A stretch of DNA of 64,000 nucleotides, taken from positions 3,288,501-3,352,500 of the forward strand of contig NC_057761.1 in the NCBI RefSeq assembly GCF_010389155.1, given 5' to 3'. This document shows, in pieces, positions 33,479-44,044 of this stretch. Both the position numbers and the translations under genes were made by a program. Source of the stretch: Erigeron canadensis. Taxonomy: Eukaryota; Streptophyta; Magnoliopsida; Asterales; Asteraceae. The notes under the pieces are model-generated. The model searched no databases. It had not been told where the DNA came from and worked only from the letters and a program-made list of their open reading frames with translations. Every line of letters begins with the position of its first letter. The first letter of the stretch is position 1.

Positions 33479-34083
33479 CAAATTGTCCATGGCCATGTTG
33501 AAAATTAATGTGTGTTGTTTGTTATGAATGCAATGGCTAGCTTGCTAGGCTTTATGTGGTGCTTGATGCACATTGTTACGGTAACATGATTATGATTATA
33601 TGTGTATGCATTCACTAAGCGTTGCTTATATTTTAGTTGTTTGACGTATTATAGGAGTTAGTAGTAGTAGCAAAGGCAAATAACCGAACGTGTGAAGTAG
33701 CGGAAGATTTTGAAAGACTTGGAAGGTTGGCAACTTGGGTAAACCTTGGGTAGATAATCTCCTTGTGACCCAATTGGCTCTTGATTTGTCTTGTTTGATG
33801 GAACAAATCTATTTTTGGTGTAAAACTTGAATTTATGTCATGTATCTAGTTAGTCAGTGTTTATGTATATTTTTTAGTTGGGTAATGGTTTGGGTAATCC
33901 ACCCATTTCGTCAAGTCAGATAATTTAGCTTACGGGCCGTGCTATATTTTGGTCACATTGATGTGTATACATAACGTTTTGCAAATGCATATTTGGTTTT
34001 GAGGGGAAATGGTGTTTTAAGATGTAATGTGAGCCTAAGGGAAGGAAATGAGGATTTGATCAAGAGTTCCTGAGCAGTAATTT

Positions 34084-34177
34084 CCCATTGCGCCGCAGTG
34101 GGAGTCTTCCAGACTCACTGCACCGCAGTGAGGCCGTTGATCATTCTGGTCCGTGGGTTTCCACTGCGCTGCAGTGG
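34084..34177. repeat. Palindrome cluster CACTGCGCCGCAGTG
   Basis: Three imperfect copies at 34084-34102, 34115-34131 and 34161-34177, each a near-perfect dyad (CCCATTGCG.CCGCAGTGGG, TCACTGCACCGCAGTGA, CCACTGCGCTGCAGTGG). Confidence 0.8.
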
Positions 34178-34232
34178 GGTCCCTGTAAAAAAAAAAATTC
34201 GTTTTTGATCTTAAATGTTTTGGGTCTTTACA

Positions 34233-34350
34233 CAATTTTACATTAATCGTTCAGTCTAACGGGTTACTTACATACAATGAACTAAATAAAAGTTACATTC
34301 ACACAATAGGAAATGTATAAAAGTTACTTACACCTTCAGATATTAAACCC
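34233..34350. mobile_element. Single arm of the MITE found at 41024
   Basis: From TTACATTAATCGTTC to GATATTAAACCC the sequence matches the right arm of the palindromic MITE at 41024-41316 (GTTACATTCACACAATAGGAAA, AAAGTTACTTACAC). The left arm is missing; the copy abuts the degenerate LTR. Confidence 0.75.
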
Positions 34351-35040
34351 TAAACTAAAAGATCATGTATCCTTGAAGATCCTTTAGGTGGTGGGAAGAA
34401 GCGGTCACTTGACTAAGAAGCTGTAGTTACAACACTGGCCAATCTCGCACAACAATTTGGTAAAGGAGAAGATGGCATCTATGATCCCAAGAAAGCCTAG
34501 TAAAGCACCGTGGAAGATACAAGACCGGAAATGTGTCATAGCATTATTTGGAACGACCCAAGTTAAGGCTGGGAATATATTGAACGGTATGGTTGACACG
34601 TCAACCCTTAAGAATTATATCAAAAAGGAGATGGACATTGCAAGCCGGCCAGGTAAGCCGACCGATGGTAACTTCAAGTTCCACGTGACAACATTAACCA
34701 CACTGGAGTGCCATTATTTCTTTACTTTAGGCTCGCCTACTACTTTTTTTTTTCTTTTTAAAGAGAATCCATTAGGCGTCACTTGAAAATGGGAACACCT
34801 AAAGAGTTAAACATGTTCTATGTAAGAGATGATTAACAGATCCCACAATGAAAACTATACGTCACAAGTTCAAAACTGGCGAAAGGCAAATGGAAAACTA
34901 TATGTTATTATCCATGTGTGAGGATGATGACATACACCAGACATGCCTTCTATATGTAAGGCCCAAAATGAAAAGAGATTTTCAAATGGCAACCTCAATA
35001 TGGAAAAGATGTTTTAAGAAATTAGATCGATAGCCTTTAT
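34351..35040 (+). pseudogene. Unidentified coding-like remnant
   Basis: Open frames at 34457-34786 and 34848-35033 and a short in-frame piece just before (E-D-P-L-G-G-G-K-K-R-S-L) have codon-like composition, with GC higher than the surroundings, but are broken by stops. I recognise no domain. It could be an old gene fragment or part of a transposon. Confidence 0.3.
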
Positions 35041-36900
35041 ATAGAAAGAAACATTGTTCGATAGAGTGGAATAATTGGTGTAATTTTGTTTTGACCTAAT
35101 TTGATTGTGTAGTTTGTGCCAACCCACTAATTGGTGGGTTTCGGCCAAGTTAACTTCTTTAAAAAAATAGTGTACTCTTTATCGTAAGAACCTTATTGAA
35201 AATCAATACAAAAGAACCAAAGAACAACGCACTTCTCTTGATATGCATCTTCTTTTCTTAAATTTGGTTTGCCAATAAGCCTCATATAATTACTCTCAAG
35301 TGTCAAAAGGGTATCCCCAAGTACTGCAGGTCGTGAAATTGATCTAAACAAACTTCAAGGGTTCTTTGTTAAGCAAAAACTAGAAGCTGTTGCTATGAGA
35401 TTTTTCATGTACATTAGTGTTGTTCTTAGTATAGAAAATTTGTTGTAAATAATACTCTTATCATATTTTCTACATTGTATATACTTTGACCTTCAGTTTT
35501 ATGAAAATTTTCATTTTCCCGAATATATATTGTACTCTATCCTAAAAAGGAATTTACAAAAGTCAACGTTAAAAAAGTCAAAGAGAACCCATAAGAATAC
35601 TCAGGGTCTTCAATGATCCTAATGTAGTGTTAGTATATATTTTCAAAGTATGCGTATTCATTGGTTTTATTATCATCAAATAGTCCTGAATGTGGGTTTT
35701 ATTTGAGTCAAAGAAGGTGGTTTTTAGTAGCTTTTGGTGTTTCTACTGGTCACCGAAGTGGTCAGAGGTGATGTGGGTGTTTGGTAGTGTTGATTACGGA
35801 GGGTGTAGGTTTCGGTTCGGTTAAGTAAAACATATAAGAATGAGGGTTGATGAGTTTTGTATTGGTAACATGTATATAGTAAATACAGTATAGAATACGA
35901 TGAGAATCTGAGATGGCATTATGATTTAGGACTATATATATGGAGGTTCAAAACTCTGAATATATATAGTCGCATCAAAGGTGTTTTATGTTGTGCAGCA
36001 GTTGGTATTCAGTGTCATAAAACCGCAATATAGGGTCAACTTATTGGTGATCATTTGGGGGATGCTTATTTAAATTTGATTCAACATTACAAGTATCCCA
36101 TTTCTCATCAATAGCTTATTGTCTCCCACTTACGAAATGAAAGTAACATTTGCTTTCGGCTAACAAATTTACTTTGATAAGGAGACATGTTCCTTATAAT
36201 AAGTATCGAATCTATTTTAAACATATTTAGACTTTAGAGACATGTATTTAATTTTCATCCGTGATTGGTGTAAGCGAGTTATTTTCATTTCATATCTCTA
36301 AGTGATAGCGGTTTTTTATCTAGGAAATTAAATTAGAAATTCATTCCTCATAGGGCTCTTTATTATTATGTTATACCTTCTAACATTTAGGAGCAATTTT
36401 ATTTTATTTTATTTTAATCTTAATTTTATTTTTTATTATTTTTTTCTAATTTCAATATTCAACATTTTTTTTGTTTTTTTTATTTCGGTTTCTTTTAAGG
36501 TAATTAATTTAATTTTAATTTCGTTTATGGCTTTATATATGCTTATATTTTCGTTAGGTTTGATTAGCTCTCAAACATGATTATATCGATATTGATCCTT
36601 TGATCTGATGAACACATTAAACACTTGGAATTAATCAAATTTGTGTTTGTTATGACTCTAGTAATTGTTGTAACAAACAATACCATCAAGTGCTTTTCAT
36701 GGTCTAGCATATATGGGCATATTGGTTTCAAAATTTTCATGAATAACGTCTCCCATCCTCGATCACTTTCATGCGAGATATTTATCTAACTTTGATGTTG
36801 CGATGTTGGTCAGTTGGCTGGGGTGTACGACACAAGGTGCTTCATTTAATTTTATGTCAAACTACATAGATGAATTAAATGTACACTGGCAAATGAGTCG
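35041..36900. other. Gene-less AT-rich interval
   Basis: I see no recognisable gene, LTR or foldback element. Pyrimidine-rich T tracts dominate 36390-36500. Confidence 0.45.
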
Positions 36901-36983
36901 TATCATATTAAATACACTAACAAATAACTCTTCATTTAATTTCACCCCACCAAAAAACCATCATATTCTACGAATTTTCCATC

Positions 36984-37560
36984 ACTATAAAACCCCCTCC
37001 ACAACCACCACAATTACAACCCTAAACTTTACTCACTTACATCCTCTTTTGAACACACTTTATTTTTCCTTTCTAATTATGGTAAACTTTAACAGACAAG
37101 AAGATCTCCAACGACTTCATCGATTTTAAAAGGAGGTACTTGCTCACATCTATTGTTATGTATCTTTTTATCTGATCATCTATTATTTATTTACTTATTT
37201 TGTTTTGTATCTACTACCAATTTTCTTTTATTTTTATGTTTTTCTTGTTCACTTAATTGTTCATAAAAATAAACTGATTGAGTTTTTTTGTTTTTTTCTC
37301 TCTCTCTCAGCAAACTCAGTAGAAACTTTACATGTTTTCAATAATAATTTGGTATTTAAAAACTTTTACATTGACTTTTAAATGCATTTATGTATGTTTT
37401 TGAAGTTTAAGTGTTTATGTGTTGTTTTATAGGAGCTTTATCACTAGGAAGATGAGGTTTGTCAAGATCCGTAAAGCAAACCTTCAATGGCGTGTTATTG
37501 AACATCATTGTGTTTTAGAGACTTCTCTTTAGACGTATTCTTAAGTTTCATAGAGGTATA
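36984..37560 (+). other. Promoter-like segment with a very short ORF
   Basis: CACTATAAAACCCC (36984-36997) is a good TATA box. An ATG at 37079 in a CT-rich leader opens only 16 codons (M-V-N-F-N-R-Q-E-D-L-Q-R-L-H-R-F). A possible acceptor (TTTTATAG|GAGC, about 37432) and another Arg-rich stretch follow. It may be the 5' end of a lost gene or of a transposon. No product can be named. Confidence 0.25.
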
Positions 37561-37639
37561 ACACAGATTTTCCTAGTTTTTCTCTTTGACCCATAAACTA
37601 TGGAAAAGGAGGAATGCAGAAGAGGAATGACAGAATGAT

Positions 37640-38318
37640 CAGTGGCGGAGCTTGTAGGGGGTTTGGGGGTGCCTAGCCCCGGCCTACTAGCCAACCTTTC
37701 ATTGCAACCCATCACTCAATCGACGCTTAGCCCCCACCAACTAGTCAAACTTCCATTGGAAGCCATCACTCAATTGAAGATCTAGAAGTAGATCGTCAAA
37801 GATCTTGAACTAGATTGGAGATATTGGATCGAGTAGACCTAGATGTTGATCGGAAATAATGAAGTAGATTGATGGCTTTGTAATGAAGAAGAGCTCTGGT
37901 TGGTTTTAACAAGGGTGGTATAGTGGTTAACTGGTTGTTATGTCAAAGATGGTCTTTATAAGGAAAGGGAAAATATTTAATAGGGAGTGGGAAAGCTTTT
38001 GGAAGTAGTGTAATATACTTTTAATTAGCACAATTCAAATGATTTGTATCATTGATAATGTATCATTGATAATGTAAGCCTGTAAGGTGTATAATTTTGT
38101 TTATCAAACATGTTTCATATTTAATTTAAAATTGTATGCAATATTTATTTAGAAAGTAGATACATATTTTCTTTCTATTATTCATGATTTTATATAGTTT
38201 TAATTCATTTCAGCCGGTTGGACCAATGTATCAGTAAGAAAACTGGTTTGAAATCCGACTCAGTCATGAAAACGTTGGTGATCGAACCCCCCTCAACTTA
38301 AATTCCTAGCTCCGCCTG
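37640..38318. mobile_element. Degenerate hAT-like element
   Basis: Starts CAGTGGCGGAGCTTG and ends AGCTCCGCCTG, an inverted copy lacking two bases. Next to the left end is GGGGTTTGGGGGTGCCTAGCCCC, very like the sequence just inside the hAT element at 44910. No 8-bp duplication is preserved, so the copy is decayed or rearranged. Confidence 0.6.
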
Positions 38319-38720
38319 ATGACATACCCCTCTATCGGTATGAAGGCCTTAACATAATGGCTGAGATACGAAGGACCATTCGCGACGAAGGCTCCTGCAA
38401 CGAACAGCAAAAGATAAGAATCATTCTCTTATAAAGTAGGGATTGATCTTATCATCCCCAACTGATAATTAGGGAAATTATATCCCCGGCCTAAGACTTA
38501 GGAAACCCTAAGCGGCCTACTTGTTCCTCAAGAACACTTCTCCTATAAAAGGAAGAGCCGTAAGACCTACTAAAGGCATTCACGAAAATATAAAGAAAAC
38601 CTAGCTGGCGTAAAGAGACCAACTCTACCTTCTAGGGAATCGCCAACAAACGAGTCTAATCACCTTTTAACCCACATCACATAAACCTTGGTTCGGTGCG
38701 CAAACACCGCCTCTCAGAAT
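38319..38720 (+). repeat. LTR-like fragment with TATA box
   Basis: CCTATAAAAGGAAGAGCCG at about 38540, an upstream region of GATAAGAATC-type words and a downstream leader ending CTTGGTTCGGTGCGCAAAC resemble the U3/R of non-chromoviral Ty3 LTRs. Boundaries and a partner LTR are not seen. Confidence 0.35.
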
Positions 38721-39352
38721 GATGACAATGGTAGATGCCGATCATATGCTCATATTGTTGATCTCCAAGTGTGCGTGGTCGTGCCAACCATGTGCTAGCT
38801 GTAGTGCATCAGCGTTGAGAAAGCAAGGATCGAAGCCCCAACATGACACGAGCCGTAATGTATTGATTGTAGACATCACGTCCTTCAAATCCGAAAGGCA
38901 TATTGGTTCAATATGCTTAATTTGATATTAGTATGTATAAACAAATAATGGTACTCTAATTTTAGTTTTGAATATGTTGAAGCTTGTAATGTAATAAAGA
39001 TTGACCTTCCAACTTGTAGCTTACATTTGTTTGACAAACAAACTCTTTTTGATCTTTTCGACAAACCAACTCTTGTTTATCTGTTTGTCAAACTCGAATA
39101 TGTTCTCTTTATTTGCTTTTTTGCTCGTTGCCTATTTTATTTTAGATGTTCTAGTAAGTTTTATCTTTTTAGATTTTTCATGTTATCTTGTTAAGACTAA
39201 AGAGTTATTGATATCTTCCATATCTAAATGCAACACAATGTTAATCAAAGCACCAAATTTTCTCAACTTTAATCTTACCTTTATATTTTGTATTACAATT
39301 TTAAACTAGAAAGTTCTAGGTTTCGGCTCTTTTAAATTTAATCATAATTCGC

Positions 39353-39640
39353 TTTAATTACGGAAGGGTAATGAGGGAAACCCTAGCCCGGTATCACAAT
39401 TGAATATCCATCGACTCAGCCTGTATGAGCCATATGATTGCCGGTACGAAAACCTTCATCCTAATCCCCACATGACCTAGGCACTACGAATGATCGAACC
39501 CACGTATTTAAACTTCTTTAGGCTTCATTAGTAACGGGTACCTTAAAGTAATTATTTTTTGTGTCAAGCGGGATCGAACCTGAGATATTAAGGTCACCAA
39601 GTGTTTGTCTTACCACTAGGCTAATTGTTTAATAATAATA
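39353..39640 (-). mobile_element. tRNA-derived SINE, minus strand
   Basis: On the minus strand a box-A-like TAGCCTAGTGG (39613-39623) is followed about 35 bases later by a box-B sequence GGTTCGATCC (39571-39580), the internal pol III promoter of tRNA-derived SINEs. A non-tRNA body of about 200 bases follows. The 3' end and target duplications are not clear. Confidence 0.55.
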
Positions 39641-40455
39641 CTTGTATTTACATAAATTGTCATACCAACTCAAAATGACATTTAGATTCTTTGTATGCCT
39701 TAACATAGTTGTAGAAATTCCCGAGATGCAAGGATGAGGAAAATAGCTGCTCAAATAGGTGCAATTAGAGAGCGGAGACGCACGTTTGCTTAGCGACGAA
39801 AATTGGTAAAGTAAGTGTTAATAAAATAAATGTTTGTAAAATAAGTGTTTGACCAATTGATCATACACATGAGCCCACAAAAGACTGCAAGTCACATGTT
39901 CGAACTCTTTTCAAAGATAAATGAAAAAAATATATCTTATAATTTATGTGTGACAATAATGAGTTAACAGACATGAGTTCTATGTGGTGGGTACTTTAAG
40001 TAAAAAGGCGGTACATAAGACTAGAAGGTTCTCATCCATTTACTGTTTTTTTTTTAAATGCAAGTGTTTGATGTAATTTTACATTATACACTCGTGTGAA
40101 TTTTTATAAAAAAAAAAAGTTAGTATCTTTTTGGTTTACATTGTTATATTCATTAGTTACCTCGGTTATTATCCAATGGTTGATATTTGTTGTTTGGAGG
40201 GCGTTAGTGAAATATTTTTTTGAACAGTTGGGCATAAGTCAATTGATTATCCACCCAAGGACAATATCAATGTATTAAATACGTATTCATTGATTGTATC
40301 ATCTCACAAGGCCTTGGTTACTTGGTTATCCGTACAGAGAATCCGAGTGTGGTGATAAGAAGAGTGTGTATTAGTGATCGCAAAACACCCGAATTGCAAA
40401 AACAATGTAATTGGTGAGTTCCCATGATCATTGACTTGAAGTTTTGCTACCTAGA

Positions 40456-40649
40456 CCAATGGGTTAATAGCCCAGTGGTACCGTACCCCTAACAATGGGG
40501 GCTTGGGGGCACACGTCCTGGGTTCGAATCTCGTTCCCAACCAAGTCTTCAGGGGTTTTCACCGGGCATGCGTATATGCGGTAAACGCGTTGAGTACCAA
40601 TAGGTACATGGCTCCAGAGGGTGGCCACCCACTTACCCCTTTTTTTTTT
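40456..40649 (+). mobile_element. tRNA-derived SINE with 17-bp target duplication
   Basis: A 194-bp element with box A TAGCCCAGTGG (40468-40478), box B GGTTCGAATCTC (about 40522-40533) and a terminal T-run (40640-40649). Flanks 40439-40455 and 40650-40666 are both AAGTTTTGCTACCTAGA, an exact 17-bp duplication, typical of LINE-assisted retroposition. Ending in poly(T) resembles Au-type plant SINEs. Confidence 0.92.
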
Positions 40650-41023
40650 AAGTTTTGCTACCTAGAATATAAACATCATCTAATCCCATCAAAAACTGCA
40701 AAAGGGTCAACAGTCGATTACGATAAGAATGTTAGCATTCGTGAGTCCTCAACATGTTGCAATTAACCTGCAAAATACTCTAATCTTACAATAAGCAATA
40801 ATCATAACAAGAATAAGATTAACATGAATGCATCTGGGTCCTGGGATTCAAAAAAATATAGGGAGGCTTCTTGGTTATCATGAATTTGACTTTGTTCATA
40901 TTTTTAAACAAGTCTTTGCAACTGTAAATTCACATATTCCAGTTTTATGTATATCATCTACGGATCAACTTTTATGATTTTTAGCCTAAAGTTAACCTCT
41001 TAATTCAATTCTATTTTTGTATT

Positions 41024-41316
41024 GGGTTTAGTATCCGGAGGTGTAAGTAACTATTACACTTTTTCTATTGTATGAATGTAACTTTCATTTGGTCCATTGT
41101 ATGTAACTAACTCGCTAAATTGAACGATTAATGTAAAAGTGTATACGTGGCACACCATATGAGCTGCCACGTAGAAGTGTTTGATTGATCAACGTAAAAA
41201 TTTTGCATTAATAGTTCAAATTTAGCTGGTTAGTTGCATACAATGAATCAAATGAAAGTTACATTCACACAATAGGAAAAATATAAAAGTTACTTACACT
41301 TCCAGATACTTAACCC
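41024..41316. mobile_element. Palindromic Mutator-type MITE with 9-bp TSD
   Basis: 293 bp that fold on themselves almost end to end (GGGTTTAGTATCCGGAGGTG on the left; CACTTCCAGATACTTAACCC on the right). The exact 9-bp duplication TTTTGTATT lies at 41015-41023 and 41317-41325. No coding capacity. The right arm recurs alone at 34233-34350. Confidence 0.92.
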
Positions 41317-41678
41317 TTTTGTATTTTGATTCACATACGCTTCATTCTATGATCAGTACTTTGTTCATATTTTGATTTTCGACAAGGGTGGTTTGAGTAA
41401 CTACTGCATTCATTGATTCAAGAAGAATTCAAAACTAAAGATTGGGAAATAGGGGTTTAAAATACTCAGGGGATTCATATAAGACGACGACTACCAATCG
41501 GGCCTCCTCTGCATTATGCTGGTCTCGGTTGCAGAATGAAGGGAATACTTCTAGGAATACTCCGTAGTTAAATTGGAAATATGAATTTTGTAACAACATT
41601 ATACTTATGATGATAACTTAAAAGAAAACAAAAGAATTTACTAAATTAAAAATTGCATAATTACATTCACTAATATCA

Positions 41679-42019
41679 TTATTTGGGTTTGTCTTGGAGT
41701 TTGACAGCACCATCTAACATGTTTTCCTTAGCAAGATGAGGATGTCGCGGCAGACCCTTACATACACATTGATTTATTTCACAGATGGCATGATATGGAC
41801 AATGGAGAATCCGACAGTCAGCGCCTGTACGACATTTTTGTGCACGAGAGAATCGTGGGAAACTCATCATACCTGTCACGACAAAGAAAATATTGTCCAT
41901 TAGTTAACATCACATGAACAAGATATGTATATGTGTATGTCATAAGAAAAAACGAATGACTTACTGGAAATGATAATCAAAAGCATAAGAAGAGCGACTC
42001 GTGAGGAAACTCTCTCCAT
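41679..42019 (-). CDS. Secreted cysteine-rich peptide (defensin/NCR-like), two exons
   Basis: Exon 1 is 41965-42019 (ATG at 42019), exon 2 is 41679-41872, joined by a 92-bp GT/AG intron (GTAAGT donor, GACAG acceptor) to give 82 residues. Residues 1-30 are a signal peptide: M-E-R-V-S-S-R then the hydrophobic A-L-L-M-L-L-I-I-I-S-S. The mature part has six cysteines spaced C-x5-C-x4-C-x5-C-x4-C-x-C, with the C-x5-C-x(n)-C-x-C frame of plant defensin-like and nodule-type (late-nodulin) peptides. The tail is His/Lys/Asp-rich. An intron at the signal/mature border is usual for such genes. A TATA motif (TATATAAA on the minus strand, 42096-42103) lies about 80 bases upstream. No stops or shifts, so probably a working gene. 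The specific role (defence, signalling, reproduction) cannot be read from sequence; the six-cysteine pattern could also form a knottin. Confidence 0.82.
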
Positions 42020-42095
42020 TTCTTATAAGTAAAATGTGTTTGTTTTACTACTCTGTTAGATAATTACTTCAGAAAACTAAAATTTAGAATGATGG

Positions 42096-42103
42096 TTTAT
42101 ATA
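42096..42103 (-). promoter_or_regulatory. TATA box of the cysteine-rich peptide gene
   Basis: TATATAAA on the minus strand, about 77 bases before the ATG at 42019, which leaves room for a short leader. Confidence 0.6.
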
Positions 42104-42892
42104 CACAAGGATTTTTCATGTAAAGTAATTGTTGGTATTTCTTCTATTAAGTAAAAAAAATCTTTCACATAAATGTTTTTATGTATGTATCTTTAACTTT
42201 AAAAGTTGAGTTAAACGTGATACTCTTACTATATAATTCAAAAGGCAATATGTTATGATAGTTCAATTCAGGTTGTATTTTACTTGTAATAATAATGGTC
42301 CAAAAGTCATTTGTGATGAATTTAATCGTTATTTAAATGATCTTATTTAAGATATATAGATTCTAATACTAACAAAATATATATTTTCCTGATCATATTA
42401 GTACATTACTTAGCTCATACTTTTTGCAACAATATTCCTATTCCAAAATTTTCAATTCTTCTGTTTTTCCAGGTTGAGTGGTTTTGTAAAAGCAGTATTC
42501 ATTGCTTCTACAGTTCTACACAGTTTTTATTTTTCATTTGTAGCATATAGAGAACATAAAACCTATTGGACGACTTCAATCCATATCCTTTTAGTCAGGG
42601 TAATAAACTTGGGCCTTGGGGCATGACAGATCTACAGGGTTGCGTAAGGTAGGACTTTCGGTATTATTCAGGTCTTAGCCAGGCTAGTATGAGGTCGAGC
42701 TTATGTAGCTGCTCGATTGAGTCATTTACTTGACCTCTATTACTATTGCATCATGACTTGCGACACGAACAAAACTTAACCAAGGAGTGCTAATCTTGAT
42801 AAAACTATCAAAGTATTTAGTTACATACGCAACAAAATGTTAAATTGAAAGAGATCTCATGAATTATAGGAAAACTGTAATCAAGTACAAGA
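42104..42892. other. Intergenic region between the peptide gene and the F-box gene
   Basis: Upstream sequence of the peptide gene and downstream sequence of the F-box gene, both on the minus strand. No transposon ends or ORFs are recognised. Confidence 0.5.
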
Positions 42893-44044
42893 TCAAACTG
42901 ACGTATCTAAAAACTGGGACATCGGTCGTCTTCTTTTTTTGCCATTTGTTTTTGCTTCTACATCACACGATTGTTGGTTTCCCTTTGCAACAACTCCTCT
43001 ATCTAGCAATACAAGGCTTTCGGCATATGTTTCCATGTCAATGATACCTTCAGAAATATAACAGGGTGCCGGAAATGGGCTCTCTTTTCCTCTTTCTGCA
43101 TTATAAACACTGAGCCCCAATTTGTATTTTTGGAGCAAGAAATCACCATCGGTCAGTCCCAAAACTCCACCTACTCGTTGATCAATTAGCAATCTAAAAA
43201 CCATAGACCTAAAAGCAATATTATTATTTCCGTGTCTTCTCACCCAAATCCAGTCATTCCAAGATTTTCTATAAACCAAAGCTAACGAATCTTTGACGAC
43301 CATCATTAGTTTTCTTCTATCACACCATGGTTCCGGGAACTCAACTGTGCCACAAACATATGTACTCAAATCAAATGTCATTATACATATTCCGTTTGGA
43401 TTACGTTTAATCACCCAATACAATGTTCCGTTGACCAGACACGCCCGCCTTGACAAAACATTTTTTAGCATCATGGTAGGGGAATTAATGAGAGACCAAG
43501 TGTCTGTCTTCATAGAGTAAACCAATGGATCTGTTTTCAAGTATGAAATTATCACAATCTTGTAATCATCGGTGACTGGGTCGACCCCAAAACCTAGTGC
43601 AAGATCATGTCCTTTTTCTATATAATTTAGGGGTACAGGTATAGTTAGTTTGCGCCCAATTGAAGGGTTCCATAAACTAAATTTTTTTTCTTTGTCCACC
43701 ACACAGAAAACTCCATTACATGAACCAACGATTTCAAAATCTATGGGCGTCGGGAGATCAAGTTTTGCTACATTCGTGCTCTGATCAGCTGTTCGATAAT
43801 CCAATGATAATTTGTTTTCCGAAAACAATGAATAAATGTCTGTGCCACGATAAAACCAATGATGGTACTTGACGAGGAGTTTCCACGGAGTGTTCACGGA
43901 TCGAAGTTTGTGGGTCCGTATGAAATCGGGGCTAGCAATACGAGAAAACCAATACTTGGAGAGACATCTAAATCGGAGGAGGGATTTGATGGGTAATCTT
44001 AGAAAGATTTCATCAGTCAATTCTTCACATAGATGATCTGCCAT
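42893..44044 (-). CDS. F-box protein with F-box-associated (FBA) domain
   Basis: A single uninterrupted frame of 383 codons. Residues 4-45 are an F-box (L-C-E-E-L-T-D-E-I-F-L-R-L-P-I-K-S-L-L-R-F-R-C-L-S-K-Y-W), which binds the SKP1/ASK subunit of SCF ubiquitin ligases. Residues about 95-330 fit the FBA type-1 substrate-binding region: G-S-C-N-G-V-F-C-V near 107, L-W-N-P-S-I-G-R near 122, L-G-F-G-V-D-P-V-T-D-D-Y-K near 149, then V-Y-S-M-K-T-D-T-W, V-N-G-T-L-Y-W and F-D-L-S. The C-terminus has a basic K-K-R-R-R patch, possibly a nuclear signal. Length and order match the large plant F-box/FBA family. GT/AG sites at 44318 and 44102 would allow a leader intron (inference). The target protein is unknown; such genes evolve fast by birth and death. 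Confidence 0.92.
   Translation of the reverse strand: MADHLCEELTDEIFLRLPIKSLLRFRCLSKYWFSRIASPDFIRTHKLRSVNTPWKLLVKYHHWFYRGTDIYSLFSENKLSLDYRTADQSTNVAKLDLPTPIDFEIVGSCNGVFCVVDKEKKFSLWNPSIGRKLTIPVPLNYIEKGHDLALGFGVDPVTDDYKIVIISYLKTDPLVYSMKTDTWSLINSPTMMLKNVLSRRACLVNGTLYWVIKRNPNGICIMTFDLSTYVCGTVEFPEPWCDRRKLMMVVKDSLALVYRKSWNDWIWVRRHGNNNIAFRSMVFRLLIDQRVGGVLGLTDGDFLLQKYKLGLSVYNAERGKESPFPAPCYISEGIIDMETYAESLVLLDRGVVAKGNQQSCDVEAKTNGKKRRRPMSQFLDTSV

Larger units (their letters stand above)
32760..34232 (+). repeat. Probable degenerate gypsy LTR
   Basis: Shares architecture with the LTR at 46603-49086 read on its minus strand: an AAACCCTAATC-rich leader followed by CTT-GAGGTAA, and later GCATTCACTAAGC-TTGCTTA...TTTTAGTTGTTT (33609-33645). 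It may end at GGGTCTTTACA (about 34232). The left boundary is unclear and no target duplication was found. It contains hairpins at 33362-33478 and CACTGCGCCGCAGTG-type palindromes at 34084-34177. Confidence 0.5.

Noticed and set aside
37632..38326. 8-bp target duplication for the hAT-like element at 37640
   Set aside because: AGAATGAT and ATGACATA do not match, so only the terminal repeats support the call.
40456..40540. A tRNA gene suggested by box A and box B
   Set aside because: No cloverleaf with paired acceptor stem. The body, T-tail and 17-bp duplication identify a SINE.
41679..44044. A self-incompatibility-like locus (cysteine-rich ligand plus F-box)
   Set aside because: No receptor kinase or RNase partner is present and the pairing alone is weak evidence; kept only as a low-level observation.
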